Shown piece after piece: positions 25,978 through 35,314 of a stretch of 64,000 nt of DNA; the stretch's first letter is position 1; every line of letters begins with the position of its first letter. A program made the translations under genes and the position numbers. Location: NCBI GenBank assembly GCA_028280845.1, contig JANQKZ010000019.1:159357-223356 (forward strand). The letters run 5' to 3'. Under the pieces are notes generated by a model that was given only the letters and a program-made list of their open reading frames with translations, did not search any database and was not told the DNA's origin. The DNA comes from Opitutales bacterium. Its GTDB lineage: Bacteria > Verrucomicrobiota > Verrucomicrobiia > Opitutales > JABSRG01.

Positions 25978-26047
25978 AGGCATAGAACTGGCAAGCAGCG
26001 GAGGGGTAGCTAAGCTGTGGCATACCTTTCTACGATAGTTCCCCTTC

Positions 26048-27526
26048 ATGCGTGCAGTACTCGTCTTATTCGATTCCCTCAACCGGAAATGGCTTTCTCC
26101 CTATGGTGGCAATCCGAATGATACCCCCAATTTCCAACGGCTCGCCGGGCGGGCGGTAACCTTTGACCAGTCATATGTCTGCAGCATGCCTTGTATGCCC
26201 GCCCGACGCGACTTGCATACGGGCCGGCCCGATTTTCTGCACCGACCATGGGGGCCTCTGGAGCCCTTCGACGCGTCGTTTCCCGATATCCTGAAACAGA
26301 ACAACATCGCCTCTCATCTCATCACGGACCACTATCATTACTTTGAAGAGGGCGGACAAAACTATCATACCAAATACCAGACATGGGATTTCATCCGCGG
26401 GCAGGAAGGCGATCCCTGGATACCCGATTTTCGTGAAGATAAAGACCTTCCCCCACATGACCAACGGGGAGGTCGACCAGATCAACAAATCCAGGACCTG
26501 ATCAATCGGAAACAAACCGGCAGGCCCGGGCAACACACCCAGACCTTATGCTTTGATGCGGCCGAGGCCTTTCTTCAACGCCATGCAGAAACAGACCATT
26601 GGTTCCTCCAGATTGAATGCTTCGATCCGCATGAGCCCTTTTTTGCCGAACAGGAAACACCCGGCCCGGATCAAGATCCGGTCACATGCGATTGGCCAAA
26701 GTATGGGCATGTGGATAAAACCGGGCAACGAGGCCTTATCGAAAAATATCGCGCGGCCTACGGAAACCTCCTTCGCCAATGCGATGCGTCTCTTGGGCGA
26801 ATTCTGGATCACTTTGACCGGCACAATCTTTGGGAAGACACCATGCTGATCGTGGGAACCGACCACGGCTTCCTCCTCGGGGAACACGACCACCTCGCCA
26901 AAAATGTCATGCCTCTATGGGAAGAGATCGCCCATACGCCCCTGTTTGTTTGGGATCCACGGACCCCTGACGCATCCGGACAACGCAGAGACGGGTTGAC
27001 CCAGATCATCGACTGGGCCCCCACCCTGCTCAACTTTTTCCAGCTCCCAGTCCCCGATTCCATGCTGGGGAAGCCCCTCCATTCCCTTATTCAGAACGGA
27101 ACCCCGGTACGTGATGCCGCCATCTTCGGCTATTTCGGCCTGTATGCCAATGTGACCGATGGTCGCTACGTCTATATGCGATCCCGCGTGAGCCAACAGG
27201 ATGTGCCACTCTATGCCTACACTCTGGATCCGGCTCACATGGCAAGACGATATCCACAGGAGGTCTTACAGAGCGCCGAATACCACCCCGGTTTTTCCTT
27301 TACTCAGGGTATTCCTCTCATGCGCTACCAGATCGACACTGTCTACGAGGATCCCTCTCAGCTCTGGGGGACCCTGCTGTATGACTTAACTACCGATCCG
27401 GCTCAAAGGAATCCGATCCGGAATGTCGAGGTAGAAGACCGCCTGCAGCGGTCCCTGGCTGATTTCATGCGAACGTGTGAAGCCCCTCCGGAACAGTGGG
27501 ATTCTCTTAAGGTTCGACAAGCCTGA
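26048..27526 (+). CDS. Cytosolic S1-type sulfatase
   Basis: A 492-residue sulfatase without signal peptide (MRAVLVLFDSLNRKWLSPYGG). The metal-binding strand aspartate is D9 and the formylglycine motif is C49-M-P-A-R. Other family blocks are LIVGTDHGFLLGEH and LLYDLTTDPAQRNPI. The divergent N-terminal strand (LFDSLNR in place of the usual TDDQ) puts it in a different sulfatase subfamily from its neighbours. A sugar-transporter-like MFS gene begins 42 bp downstream, so import followed by intracellular desulfation is likely (inference). Two operator candidates at 25935 and 25965 lie just upstream. Confidence 0.9.
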   Translation: MRAVLVLFDSLNRKWLSPYGGNPNDTPNFQRLAGRAVTFDQSYVCSMPCMPARRDLHTGRPDFLHRPWGPLEPFDASFPDILKQNNIASHLITDHYHYFEEGGQNYHTKYQTWDFIRGQEGDPWIPDFREDKDLPPHDQRGGRPDQQIQDLINRKQTGRPGQHTQTLCFDAAEAFLQRHAETDHWFLQIECFDPHEPFFAEQETPGPDQDPVTCDWPKYGHVDKTGQRGLIEKYRAAYGNLLRQCDASLGRILDHFDRHNLWEDTMLIVGTDHGFLLGEHDHLAKNVMPLWEEIAHTPLFVWDPRTPDASGQRRDGLTQIIDWAPTLLNFFQLPVPDSMLGKPLHSLIQNGTPVRDAAIFGYFGLYANVTDGRYVYMRSRVSQQDVPLYAYTLDPAHMARRYPQEVLQSAEYHPGFSFTQGIPLMRYQIDTVYEDPSQLWGTLLYDLTTDPAQRNPIRNVEVEDRLQRSLADFMRTCEAPPEQWDSLKVRQA

Positions 27527-27567
27527 CCCCCTACTGAAAGGCTAATTCACACCTGTTACCCTCACCC

Positions 27568-28836
27568 ATGTCCAAGGACCATAATCTGGAAGAACCCGCC
27601 ACAAAGCAACGTGCTCGCTGGCCCCTGATTCTGATTTTCGCGCTGATGTGGTTTGGGGTAAGTTTCAATTCTTCGATGTCGGGCTATATGTTGCCCACCA
27701 CGATCGAGAGAATTACACCGGACCCTTTTGTTATTGGCCTCATCCTCGCCTTAAACCCGCTCTTCGGATTCATCGCCCAGCCGCTTGTTGGCGTGCTCAG
27801 CGACCATATCTGGACCCCTCTCGGCCGCCGCGCATTCTTCATCATTGTCTGCGCCCCGATGATTGCGGTCTCACTCATCTTCCTTCCCCGAGTGGATGTC
27901 CTGTGGCAGCTCATCATCCTGGTCGTCATTTTCGAGTTTTGCCATGACATGGTGATCGGTTCCGACCACCCCCTCTTGGCCGACCTGATCCCGCCCGAGC
28001 AACGCCTGTTTGTCAGTGGTATTATCCTCACCGCTAAGGAGGTCGGGTCCATGGTCATGCTATTCGTCGGGATGAACATCATCCTCGACCGCTTTGGAGA
28101 TAATGCGACCTACGCCTTCGGCGCAGCCTCCGTCCTCCTCTTCATCATGCTGCCGGCCTTTTTCCTCAATGAGAAGCCGGTCGTCAAAAAGGATCGCCCG
28201 AAGCTGACCCCCAAACGCTACATCTCCGACTTTATCAGCCGCCCCATGCTGCGTCGCCTTGGGTTGATGAACTTTCTTCACGCTCTCTTTGATAACCTGA
28301 TCAAAACCTTCGTCGTCCTCTTCGCCATCCAGTCCATTGGGATTACCCGGCCTGAATTCGGCACCCAGTGGATGATCACCCATGTCATTGCCCTCGCCCT
28401 GGCTATCCCCACCGGGATTTTTATTGAGCGCAAACTCCCCAAACACATCGCCCTCGCTATCGGTTTCGGCTTTGGCATGATCGCTTGCGTCCTTGCTCTG
28501 CGCGCAGACTCCCTCGACGACATCGGCATGATCGCTATCTTTTTTGGCCTCAACACCATGATCAAAGAGACCACCATCAAACCTTTTTTCACCGAGTATT
28601 TCCCCAGCGACCTTATCGGCCAACTCTCCGGGGCCATTAATATTTTTTACGCCGCCGGCCGCATCCTGGCCGCCGTCGGCGGAGGCTTCATCGTCAAGCA
28701 ATTTGGCGGCGACTACCGGGTTCTCTTTTACTTCGCTATCGTCGCCGGCATTTTCGCCCTCATCGGCTGCTACCGCACCAAGGACGAACGCTTTGCTCTG
28801 CGTCAGGCCGAACGAAAAGCCAAAGCCTCCAGTTGA
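27568..28836 (+). CDS. MFS sugar transporter (SLC45/sucrose-transporter-like)
   Basis: A 422-residue inner-membrane protein with about 12 TM segments. GVLSDHIWTPLGRR after TM2 is the MFS motif A in the form used by SLC45 and plant sucrose transporters, and the N-terminus (MWFGVSFNSSMSGYMLPTTIE) fits that group. It is co-oriented 42 bp behind a cytosolic sulfatase, forming a transporter/sulfatase pair that parallels the symporter/sulfatase pair at 16-19 kb. It presumably imports sulfated di- or oligosaccharides by proton symport (inference). The next gene is convergent. Confidence 0.85.
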   Translation: MSKDHNLEEPATKQRARWPLILIFALMWFGVSFNSSMSGYMLPTTIERITPDPFVIGLILALNPLFGFIAQPLVGVLSDHIWTPLGRRAFFIIVCAPMIAVSLIFLPRVDVLWQLIILVVIFEFCHDMVIGSDHPLLADLIPPEQRLFVSGIILTAKEVGSMVMLFVGMNIILDRFGDNATYAFGAASVLLFIMLPAFFLNEKPVVKKDRPKLTPKRYISDFISRPMLRRLGLMNFLHALFDNLIKTFVVLFAIQSIGITRPEFGTQWMITHVIALALAIPTGIFIERKLPKHIALAIGFGFGMIACVLALRADSLDDIGMIAIFFGLNTMIKETTIKPFFTEYFPSDLIGQLSGAINIFYAAGRILAAVGGGFIVKQFGGDYRVLFYFAIVAGIFALIGCYRTKDERFALRQAERKAKASS

Positions 28837-28881
28837 TTGCTAATCCCAAATCATCCTGAACTCCCGTTCCCGCCTTCCCCT

Positions 28882-30378
28882 CTACCGGTCGTCCCCGACG
28901 GCTGCTTTCAGGCTATACAGCTCCGCCTTTAGCGCTTCAATATGGCCCTTGTATTCACGATTTGAGTACAAATTTTGCCGTTCCTGGGGATCCACTTCCA
29001 GATTATAGTATTCCCACGCCGGCTCGGTCGGGATTTCCTGGGAGCCGGGAACACCGAGAGGCTGCCCGTAAAAGTGAATCAGTTTTTCCGTTTTCGTCCG
29101 GATCCCATAGTGGGCAGGGCGGACTTTGAGGTGTTGCCAATACCGGTAATACACCGCATCCCGCCAATCTGCAGGAGTTTCCCCCATCAGATTCTTCCGG
29201 AAACTCTTCCCATCCACCTCTGGGAGTGGATCGACACCAACAAAGTCAAGCAGAGTCGGGGTGAAATCAATGTTCAGAATCATATCGTCCAACCGGCCAC
29301 CAGCCGGGATCGACTTGGGATAGCGAATGACAAAGGGCATCCGCAATGGCTCCTCGTACATGATCCGCTTGTCCATGAAGCCGTGCTCCCCGAGGAAGTA
29401 CCCCTGGTCTGCCGTGTATATCACAATGGTGTTTTCCGCCAGCCCAGCCTCATCGAGGTAATCCAGGAGGCGGACAATGTTATCATCAATAGCCTGTCCA
29501 CTCCGGAGGAAGTCTTTGACAAACTTCTGGTAGGTCTCGCTGCGTATCTCGTGCCTGGGCATATCGGGCTCCAAGGTAAGCTTTCCGGGGTATCTCCCAT
29601 TGGTGTCGTTCAGGTAGCGCTGGGTCAGGATGTCGATGCTCTGCCCGATAAAGGCCCGGCCGCTCTCCTCAGGCTCCCATTGATAGAGGGAATCCGGTTC
29701 CGGCATCTTTAAATCCGCGTAGAGTTCCCCATGGCGGTCCGGATAGTCAAAGGGCTCATGGGTCGCCTTGAAATGGCAAAGCAGAAGAAAAGGTCGGTCC
29801 CCACTCCGCCCTTCCAGCCACTCCAGGCTGAGATCGGTGATGACATCTGCTGAAAATCCTTTCTTCAGGACTCTCCCCCCCTGAAACCCATCCTCCCAAT
29901 TGTCCTCGCTCTTAAAGGTAGGATCCCAGAAGCGGCCTTGCCCCGGAAGAACCTGGAAGGTATCAAACCCTTCCGGCTTTAAATGCAGATGCCATTTACC
30001 AAAAAGGGCGGTCTCGTATCCGGCCGCCTGCAGCTGCGTGGCCAGGGTGCGTTGACCCGGGGATAATCCCTGGTTCAGGGCATAGACCCCATTGTGGTGA
30101 CTGTATTGACCCGTCAGAATACTGGCCCGACTCGGGGTACAAATCGAATTCGTGCAAAAAGCGTGATTCAACACTATCCCCTCGCGGGCGAGTCGATCAA
30201 TTCCAGGAACGTCGATATAGTCCTGCAAAATTCCTCCATAGATTCCCCAAGCCTGGGAAGTGTGATCATCGGATAAGATGAATAATATATTGGGGGGCGA
30301 ATCCGCTGAGCCGGCGCAAATAAAAGGAAAGAGAAAGAGTGCCCACAGGCAGATAGAGCGGTGAAGAAGGGATCTCAT
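28882..30378 (-). CDS. Secreted S1-type sulfatase
   Basis: The start at 30378 (MRSLLHRSICLWALFLFPFICAGSADS) gives a signal peptide; the longer frame from 30414 adds a poor leader. Metal site SDD (D37-D38), formylglycine motif C80-T-P-S-R, IYTADQGYFLGEHG metal block and a C-terminal DUF4976-like region with EYYNLEVDPQERQNLYSN. It is last in the run DUF1080 - inositol oxygenase - sulfatase - sulfatase - sulfatase on the minus strand, after a 123-bp gap, so it may share the upstream transcript or have its own promoter. Its layout resembles N-acetylglucosamine-/iduronate-sulfatase-like S1 members; the substrate is not certain. Confidence 0.9.
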   Translation of the reverse strand: MRSLLHRSICLWALFLFPFICAGSADSPPNILFILSDDHTSQAWGIYGGILQDYIDVPGIDRLAREGIVLNHAFCTNSICTPSRASILTGQYSHHNGVYALNQGLSPGQRTLATQLQAAGYETALFGKWHLHLKPEGFDTFQVLPGQGRFWDPTFKSEDNWEDGFQGGRVLKKGFSADVITDLSLEWLEGRSGDRPFLLLCHFKATHEPFDYPDRHGELYADLKMPEPDSLYQWEPEESGRAFIGQSIDILTQRYLNDTNGRYPGKLTLEPDMPRHEIRSETYQKFVKDFLRSGQAIDDNIVRLLDYLDEAGLAENTIVIYTADQGYFLGEHGFMDKRIMYEEPLRMPFVIRYPKSIPAGGRLDDMILNIDFTPTLLDFVGVDPLPEVDGKSFRKNLMGETPADWRDAVYYRYWQHLKVRPAHYGIRTKTEKLIHFYGQPLGVPGSQEIPTEPAWEYYNLEVDPQERQNLYSNREYKGHIEALKAELYSLKAAVGDDR

Positions 30379-30501
30379 TATAGATATAGTTGAAGGAAAG
30401 GCTTTACGCCTCAACTAGACAATCCACCAGCAAAATCCAGCACAGATAAATCCCACCGGAGGGGTTGCTCGCAAAGCCCAAAGACGCGTCCAACACCAAC
30501 A

Positions 30502-31848
30502 TCAAAACTCCAGACCATCCAGGTCCTTCGGCTCAAAATGTTCCCAGGATTTGTAAACCTCCACGAGTTCCTTCACCCTTTCCGGATACTCGAACCTCAG
30601 GTTTTTGCTCTCTGTGATATCCATCTCCAGGTTGGCGAGAAAGATGATGTCCTTCTCTTCATCGAGTGGAATCACCTTCGCCTCATCTCGCGGATGGATT
30701 AAGAGCTTCCACGGCCCCTGACGGACGGTCCAGCGGTGGTTACGCTTCCAGAACATGGTGTCTCTAACGGGTTCCCCGGTTTCAATCTGATTGAGCAAAC
30801 TTTGACCTTCAACATCCTCGGGAACGCCGGTCAAATTCAGCAGATCGGCCAGGGTGGGGAAAATATCCATCGCCATAGCGGGAGAATCTACCACCTTGCC
30901 AAGATCAAACCCCGGACCGGCAAAAATGGCGGGCACCCGAATCCCCCCCTCAAATTGTCCAAACTTTGCCCCCCGGAAAGGACCGGCATAGCCGCCTTCA
31001 AAAAAGGTTCGTTCCTCACAGGAGTGACCATGGTCCGAGAGGAACACGATGATCGTATTCTCGTATTGGCCATAAGCCTTGAGGATCTCAATTAAATCCC
31101 CTACCCGCTCATCGATGGTCGACATACAGGCTGCATAATCCCGCCGCGGCATGGGCAGGTCCTTGTAAAACTCCCTCCATTTATGATCGGGTTGGAGCGG
31201 ATAGTGCGGGAGGTTGGTGGCAAAATAGAGGAAAAAAGGCCGGTCCCCGGACTCCGCGATGAAAGCCCGCGCCCGCTCAACCATCCGGTCCTGAAAATAA
31301 GTTCCTGTGTCGTAGACGCGCTCACCGTTTTCCCATAAGTCATGACGATTGGGCCCCTTCCAATAAAAAAAGTGGGTATAATTATCGATGCACCCTTCCA
31401 TGTGCCCATAAGAGTAATCAAAGCCCTGGCCGTTCGGATCCATATCCTTCTCGTGGCCTAAATGCCATTTGCCCACATGCCCCGTGCGATAGCCATTGGC
31501 CTTAAATAACTCAGCCATGGTGATGTTCTGTGGCGGCAGGCCCTTGTAAGGGCCTGGGTTCCCCGGTGAGTTGGTAATCAGTCCGGCCCCCTGCGGACTC
31601 TTGCCGGTAAGCAGAGATCCGCGTGAGGGCGAACAAATTGCCGCCCCAACATAAAACTGGGTAAATTTCACCCCTTGATCCGCCAGAGCATCAATATGGG
31701 GGGTGTAGAGGTCATCGGCCCCATATGACCCGAGATCGAGGGTGCCCTGGTCATCCGTCAAGATCAGGATGACGTTGGGAGATCGGCCATGCCCAACTCC
31801 CCACAGACTTCCAATGAGAAAAAGGCAAAGTGAGAAAGGTCGCTTCAT
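30502..31848 (-). CDS. Secreted S1-type sulfatase (arylsulfatase A-like)
   Basis: 448 residues. A signal peptide MKRPFSLCLFLIGSLWGVGHG is followed by NVILILTDDQGTLDLGSYG (metal Asp pair D32-D33) and the formylglycine motif C72-S-P-S-R. Further blocks are GHVGKWHLG, VFLSDHGHSCEER and GGIRVPAIFAGP, typical of the arylsulfatase A/B-like branch. It lies 38 bp downstream of the next sulfatase on the minus strand, consistent with an operon with inositol oxygenase. The preserved active site predicts a functional enzyme if the maturation factor is encoded elsewhere. Confidence 0.91.
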   Translation of the reverse strand: MKRPFSLCLFLIGSLWGVGHGRSPNVILILTDDQGTLDLGSYGADDLYTPHIDALADQGVKFTQFYVGAAICSPSRGSLLTGKSPQGAGLITNSPGNPGPYKGLPPQNITMAELFKANGYRTGHVGKWHLGHEKDMDPNGQGFDYSYGHMEGCIDNYTHFFYWKGPNRHDLWENGERVYDTGTYFQDRMVERARAFIAESGDRPFFLYFATNLPHYPLQPDHKWREFYKDLPMPRRDYAACMSTIDERVGDLIEILKAYGQYENTIIVFLSDHGHSCEERTFFEGGYAGPFRGAKFGQFEGGIRVPAIFAGPGFDLGKVVDSPAMAMDIFPTLADLLNLTGVPEDVEGQSLLNQIETGEPVRDTMFWKRNHRWTVRQGPWKLLIHPRDEAKVIPLDEEKDIIFLANLEMDITESKNLRFEYPERVKELVEVYKSWEHFEPKDLDGLEF

Positions 31849-31886
31849 GTTTCCTATAGTGATTTCGAAATAAGGCCGGTTACGAG

Positions 31887-33455
31887 TTATTTACCCTGCT
31901 GGTTGTTCGTTTCCCAATCCTCACCCAGAATGCCGGTCAGGTTGTCAGCCACCACGATCGGATTATACACCACATCCTCCCCATTCACGATGCGTCCATC
32001 TTTAAACCGATACAAGTTCCCCTGGGTTTTCAGCCCATTTAACGAATACTGTTCGTCGAGCCACCGGGTCGTTACAAGCCGCAGGGTCTCCGCCTGATCA
32101 AAGTCGATCGTGGATTCGACGAACTGCCTGAGAAAGTTCAATTGTTGGGCCGCGGCTTCATTCAGCTCGCGCCGAATAAGGTCTTGTTGCTCGTGAGGAT
32201 CCTTCTCGAGGTCGAAGAAAAACTCAGAACCATCCCGGAAACGAACATATTTATAGTTCCCTAGCCGAACCGCCCGGAACTCCGACCCCTTTCCCCAACG
32301 GGGAACCAGATTATCAGAAACAACCGGGTACAGGCCCGGCTCAACTTGTTTATTGAGGGAGTCACTGAGATCCCTTCCATCCAGATTCTCGGGGTAGCGC
32401 GCACCCGCCAACCTGCAAAGGGTAGGATACAAGTCAATCAACTGGACCGGGGTTTGAACCTCCTGTGGAGGAAGAACGCCCGCTCGTTGTTCCGGAGTAG
32501 AAATCACCATAGGTATCCGAACGCTGCTCTCATGAAAACTGTGTTTCCACCAGGATCCATGTTCCCCGGCCATTTCCCCGTGGTCAGACGCATACACGAT
32601 AATGGTGTTCTCCAGGTCACCGGTATACTCAAGCCGACATAAAAGATCCCCGATGATTTCGTCCAGAAAGCTGACACAGGCAAAATACCCCAAGCGCATC
32701 CGTTCTGTGTCCGTTTTGCTCAAGTTTTCTACTTCGAACCCTTCCCGCATCCCCCGGCACATGGGATGGTCGTAGGTATCTCCTACCGGTGGAATCCGGG
32801 GGGGGGTGATGCCTCGCTCACGATAAAAATCCAACCACCGCTTTGGAGCGGTAAGGGGAAAATGAGGGCGGCTGAAGGACGCACACAGGAACCATGGCTT
32901 GGCTTTATTCTGACTCCGAAAATCACGAATCCAGGAAATGGTTTCCTGCGCCACCACCTGTTCCTGCAGTACACTTTCCGGAAATGCAAGTTCACCCGTG
33001 TTCTCTATACGCCATTGCATATTGGAGCCCGAATACCCCTCTGGAGTTTCCTGTAATTGATGACCGGTTCTCCCTGTCAGATCTCCATAGGGCCGATGCT
33101 GGAACCCGCCGAATTGTCGGGACCCCCCCAGGTGCATCTTGCCGACCAGGCAAGTCTCATACCCGGCCTCGGTCAAAGTACCCGGAAGGGTCGGCAAGTC
33201 CGGGGGCAGGATGGAGCAATTAGACCATGCCCACGCCTTTTGTACTTCCATTCCCGTCAACATACAAAGCCGGGATGGCGTACAGAGCGGCATCTGGCAG
33301 TAGGCCTGCCGATAATGCGTCCCCTCCCGAATCAATCTATCCAGGTTCGGGGTATAGGCGGGCTCACCCTCAGGTGAATCCCCCAAGGCAGAAAGGAACC
33401 GGTAGCTATGCTCATCGCTGAGCAGGAATAAGATATTCGGACGCTTCTCCTCCAC
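31887..33455 (-). CDS. Cytosolic S1-type sulfatase (choline-sulfatase/phosphonate-hydrolase-like branch)
   Basis: A 522-residue sulfatase with no signal peptide (MEEKRPNILFLLSDEHSYRFLSALG). Metal-site D14, formylglycine motif C58-T-P-S-R, YASDHGEMAGEHGSWWKHSF block and a C-terminal FFDLEKDPHEQQDLIRRELN. The SDEHSYR and GEMAGEHG style is close to choline-sulfatase-like members. It starts 17 bp after the inositol oxygenase stop and so is translated from the same transcript. Being cytosolic beside a cytosolic inositol oxygenase, it may act on a small imported sulfated compound (inference). Confidence 0.9.
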   Translation of the reverse strand: MEEKRPNILFLLSDEHSYRFLSALGDSPEGEPAYTPNLDRLIREGTHYRQAYCQMPLCTPSRLCMLTGMEVQKAWAWSNCSILPPDLPTLPGTLTEAGYETCLVGKMHLGGSRQFGGFQHRPYGDLTGRTGHQLQETPEGYSGSNMQWRIENTGELAFPESVLQEQVVAQETISWIRDFRSQNKAKPWFLCASFSRPHFPLTAPKRWLDFYRERGITPPRIPPVGDTYDHPMCRGMREGFEVENLSKTDTERMRLGYFACVSFLDEIIGDLLCRLEYTGDLENTIIVYASDHGEMAGEHGSWWKHSFHESSVRIPMVISTPEQRAGVLPPQEVQTPVQLIDLYPTLCRLAGARYPENLDGRDLSDSLNKQVEPGLYPVVSDNLVPRWGKGSEFRAVRLGNYKYVRFRDGSEFFFDLEKDPHEQQDLIRRELNEAAAQQLNFLRQFVESTIDFDQAETLRLVTTRWLDEQYSLNGLKTQGNLYRFKDGRIVNGEDVVYNPIVVADNLTGILGEDWETNNQQGK

Positions 33456-33472
33456 GGGGGAATCAATGGGGG

Positions 33473-34351
33473 TTAAGCACTCCAGGCCAACTCTGCCGGA
33501 AAATACTTTTCAATCAACGCCGTGTAGTAGGGCTTCAACTCTTCCCATTTCGGGGGAACCGGCGACTTTGAATATAAATCGAAGGGATTGAAACGCTTCA
33601 CCCAGGGCAGCATTTCCCTGTCATGATCATCCAGAAGATATTCATACTCATCCTCCCGATGCCATGCATAAAAGGAATGGAAACGAATCATATACAGGGC
33701 AGGCTCGGGCAGGTAATCCTTCGCCAGATGATACATGTATTCATCGTGCCCCCAGGACATATGAACATTCCTCAATCCACAGCCCTCTTCATAGATACCC
33801 AGCTTGGTATTGTAGCGAGGATCCTTTGAATCCGGGTTCAAATCGAAAAACTCGGGATATACGATACGGTCACTGAACCGACAACCCACCGGAAAAGTAT
33901 CTCCCACGACCGCCCATTGCGGTTCACCAAAGAGACAGAGCACCTTGCCCAAATCATGAATCAGGCCTGTTAAAATGAACCAGTCTTCATGTCCCTGCGC
34001 CCGGATCGCCTCCGAGGCCTGAAGCAGGTGCTGCAACTGGCTGAGCTCGATATCGGGGTCGGAGTCATCGACCAATGTATCCAGAAATGAAATACCGTCC
34101 AGGATACTCATTTTGCGTTGCTCCTGCGGGGCATCAATAAAGCGCTTCCGCTTCTCCTGCACAAACGCATAGGTTTGCTGCTCGTGATTCAAGCGGTAGA
34201 ACTCGCGCACACAATCGCGGGCCGGATCATCGTAATTCCTATAATCCTCCTTCAATTTGTGTTCCGGTTCGGGGTAAGCTACTTCTTCGACAAAGTCTTC
34301 CCATTGGTCGAGACTTTCCAACGGATTCGATGGGGTCTTATCCGGATTCAT
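33473..34351 (-). CDS. myo-Inositol oxygenase (MIOX)
   Basis: A 292-residue non-haem di-iron oxygenase that converts myo-inositol + O2 to D-glucuronate in the cytosol. It matches the eukaryotic enzyme over its whole length. The six iron ligands are all present: H108 (QLQHLLQASEAIR), H132-D133 (LIHDLGK), H202 (MSWGHDEYMYH), H225 (MIRFHSFYAWH) and D258 (FNPFDLY). The substrate-site segments FGEPQWAVVGDTFPVGC and MLPWVKRFNPFDLYSK are conserved too. The ATG overlaps the stop of the upstream DUF1080 gene (TAATG), and a sulfatase follows by 17 bp. The operon therefore joins inositol-to-glucuronate oxidation with desulfation, an unusual pairing. Confidence 0.95.
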   Translation of the reverse strand: MNPDKTPSNPLESLDQWEDFVEEVAYPEPEHKLKEDYRNYDDPARDCVREFYRLNHEQQTYAFVQEKRKRFIDAPQEQRKMSILDGISFLDTLVDDSDPDIELSQLQHLLQASEAIRAQGHEDWFILTGLIHDLGKVLCLFGEPQWAVVGDTFPVGCRFSDRIVYPEFFDLNPDSKDPRYNTKLGIYEEGCGLRNVHMSWGHDEYMYHLAKDYLPEPALYMIRFHSFYAWHREDEYEYLLDDHDREMLPWVKRFNPFDLYSKSPVPPKWEELKPYYTALIEKYFPAELAWSA

Positions 34352-35130
34352 TATCGCGTCCTTATTTTGAGGTTTTTAAACCACAGCGCATCACCATGGT
34401 CTTGTAAGAGTATATGGCCTTGATCAAATTTTGCGAAATCGGGCAGGCTAGCGTATTTACTCTTTGAGACCTGTCTATTCCAGGCGTCACTTCCAATTTC
34501 AACAGACAATACTTCTTCCCCATTCATCCAATGTTGTATCATTCCCCCCACAACAAGGATACGAGAATGGTTCCATTGACCCCCTGCCTTGACTACCCCT
34601 TCTTTGGCTGCAAACAAATCGTAGAGGTCCCCTGCCTTGTGGGTTTCGATCTTCCCCTCCTTATGCAGCGCGTTGTCCAGGAGCTGCATTTCCAAACCCG
34701 TGTGCCAGGGTTTTTCGTATCGGGTATCGAGAGACGTGCGATAAAAGATCCCGCTGTTTCCTCCGGGTTCCACCTTCCAATCGAAAGCAAATTCGAAATC
34801 ATCAATAGGCTCTGTAGTAATAATCAGATCTTCCTTGCTCTTTGACCCCTCGGGCCGCGGCAACAGATACAGAGATCCGGCCTTCACACCCCACCGCTCC
34901 GGCTTCTGACTGGAGTCGTTATAAATACTGGCATTTCCCAGGGAAGCGCCATCAAACAATAGGCTCCACCCCTCCGCTTTCTCCGCCTGAGATAGTACAT
35001 TGTCAACCGGCCCATTGCCCACCAAAGTGTTGTCCTTCCTGATCGGATCGGGCTGGCATCCTATCAACCCAGACAGACATCCCATAAGGAAAAGGAAGTA
35101 AAAGTGATGATTAATTCCCATCGGATTCAT
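34351..35130 (-). CDS. DUF1080 (3-keto-disaccharide hydrolase-like) lipoprotein
   Basis: The start at 35130 (MNPMGINHHFYFLFLMGCLSGLIGC) gives a lipoprotein signal with LIGC lipobox, so the mature protein is lipid-anchored; an in-frame ATG at 35163 would give an overlong leader. The body is one DUF1080 jelly-roll domain: EGWSLLFDGASLGN, WGVKAGSLYLLPRP, DFEFAFDWKVEPGGNSGIFYR, GLEMQLLDN and GHILLQDHGDALWFKNLKIR. Members act as glycan-binding or hydrolytic concanavalin-like domains, some on 3-keto-glycosides; such substrates arise from Gfo/Idh/MocA oxidoreductases, which this window also encodes. First gene of the MIOX/sulfatase operon, with an operator 59 bp upstream. Confidence 0.85.
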   Translation of the reverse strand: MNPMGINHHFYFLFLMGCLSGLIGCQPDPIRKDNTLVGNGPVDNVLSQAEKAEGWSLLFDGASLGNASIYNDSSQKPERWGVKAGSLYLLPRPEGSKSKEDLIITTEPIDDFEFAFDWKVEPGGNSGIFYRTSLDTRYEKPWHTGLEMQLLDNALHKEGKIETHKAGDLYDLFAAKEGVVKAGGQWNHSRILVVGGMIQHWMNGEEVLSVEIGSDAWNRQVSKSKYASLPDFAKFDQGHILLQDHGDALWFKNLKIRTR

Positions 35131-35188
35131 TCTAAATACGACTTTGAGGACTATTTCTGACATCGGGGATTTCTCTACCTTATTTCAT

Positions 35189-35201
35189 TGTAACTGTTAC
35201 G
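35189..35201. promoter_or_regulatory. TGTAACTGTTACG operator candidate
   Basis: 12 of 13 positions match TGTAACnGTTACA. It lies just upstream of the DUF1080-MIOX-sulfatase operon, in the 349-bp divergent spacer with the 35480 metallophosphoesterase. Confidence 0.65.
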
Positions 35202-35314
35202 GGGCACCCCTCAGGTTTCCGGCTCACAAAGGTGCATGAGGTGGCCGAGACACTTCACGGGATGACATAGGTTTTCGCCTGAAACCTGCCCGACAGGAAA
35301 AATTGCCGGTCAGT

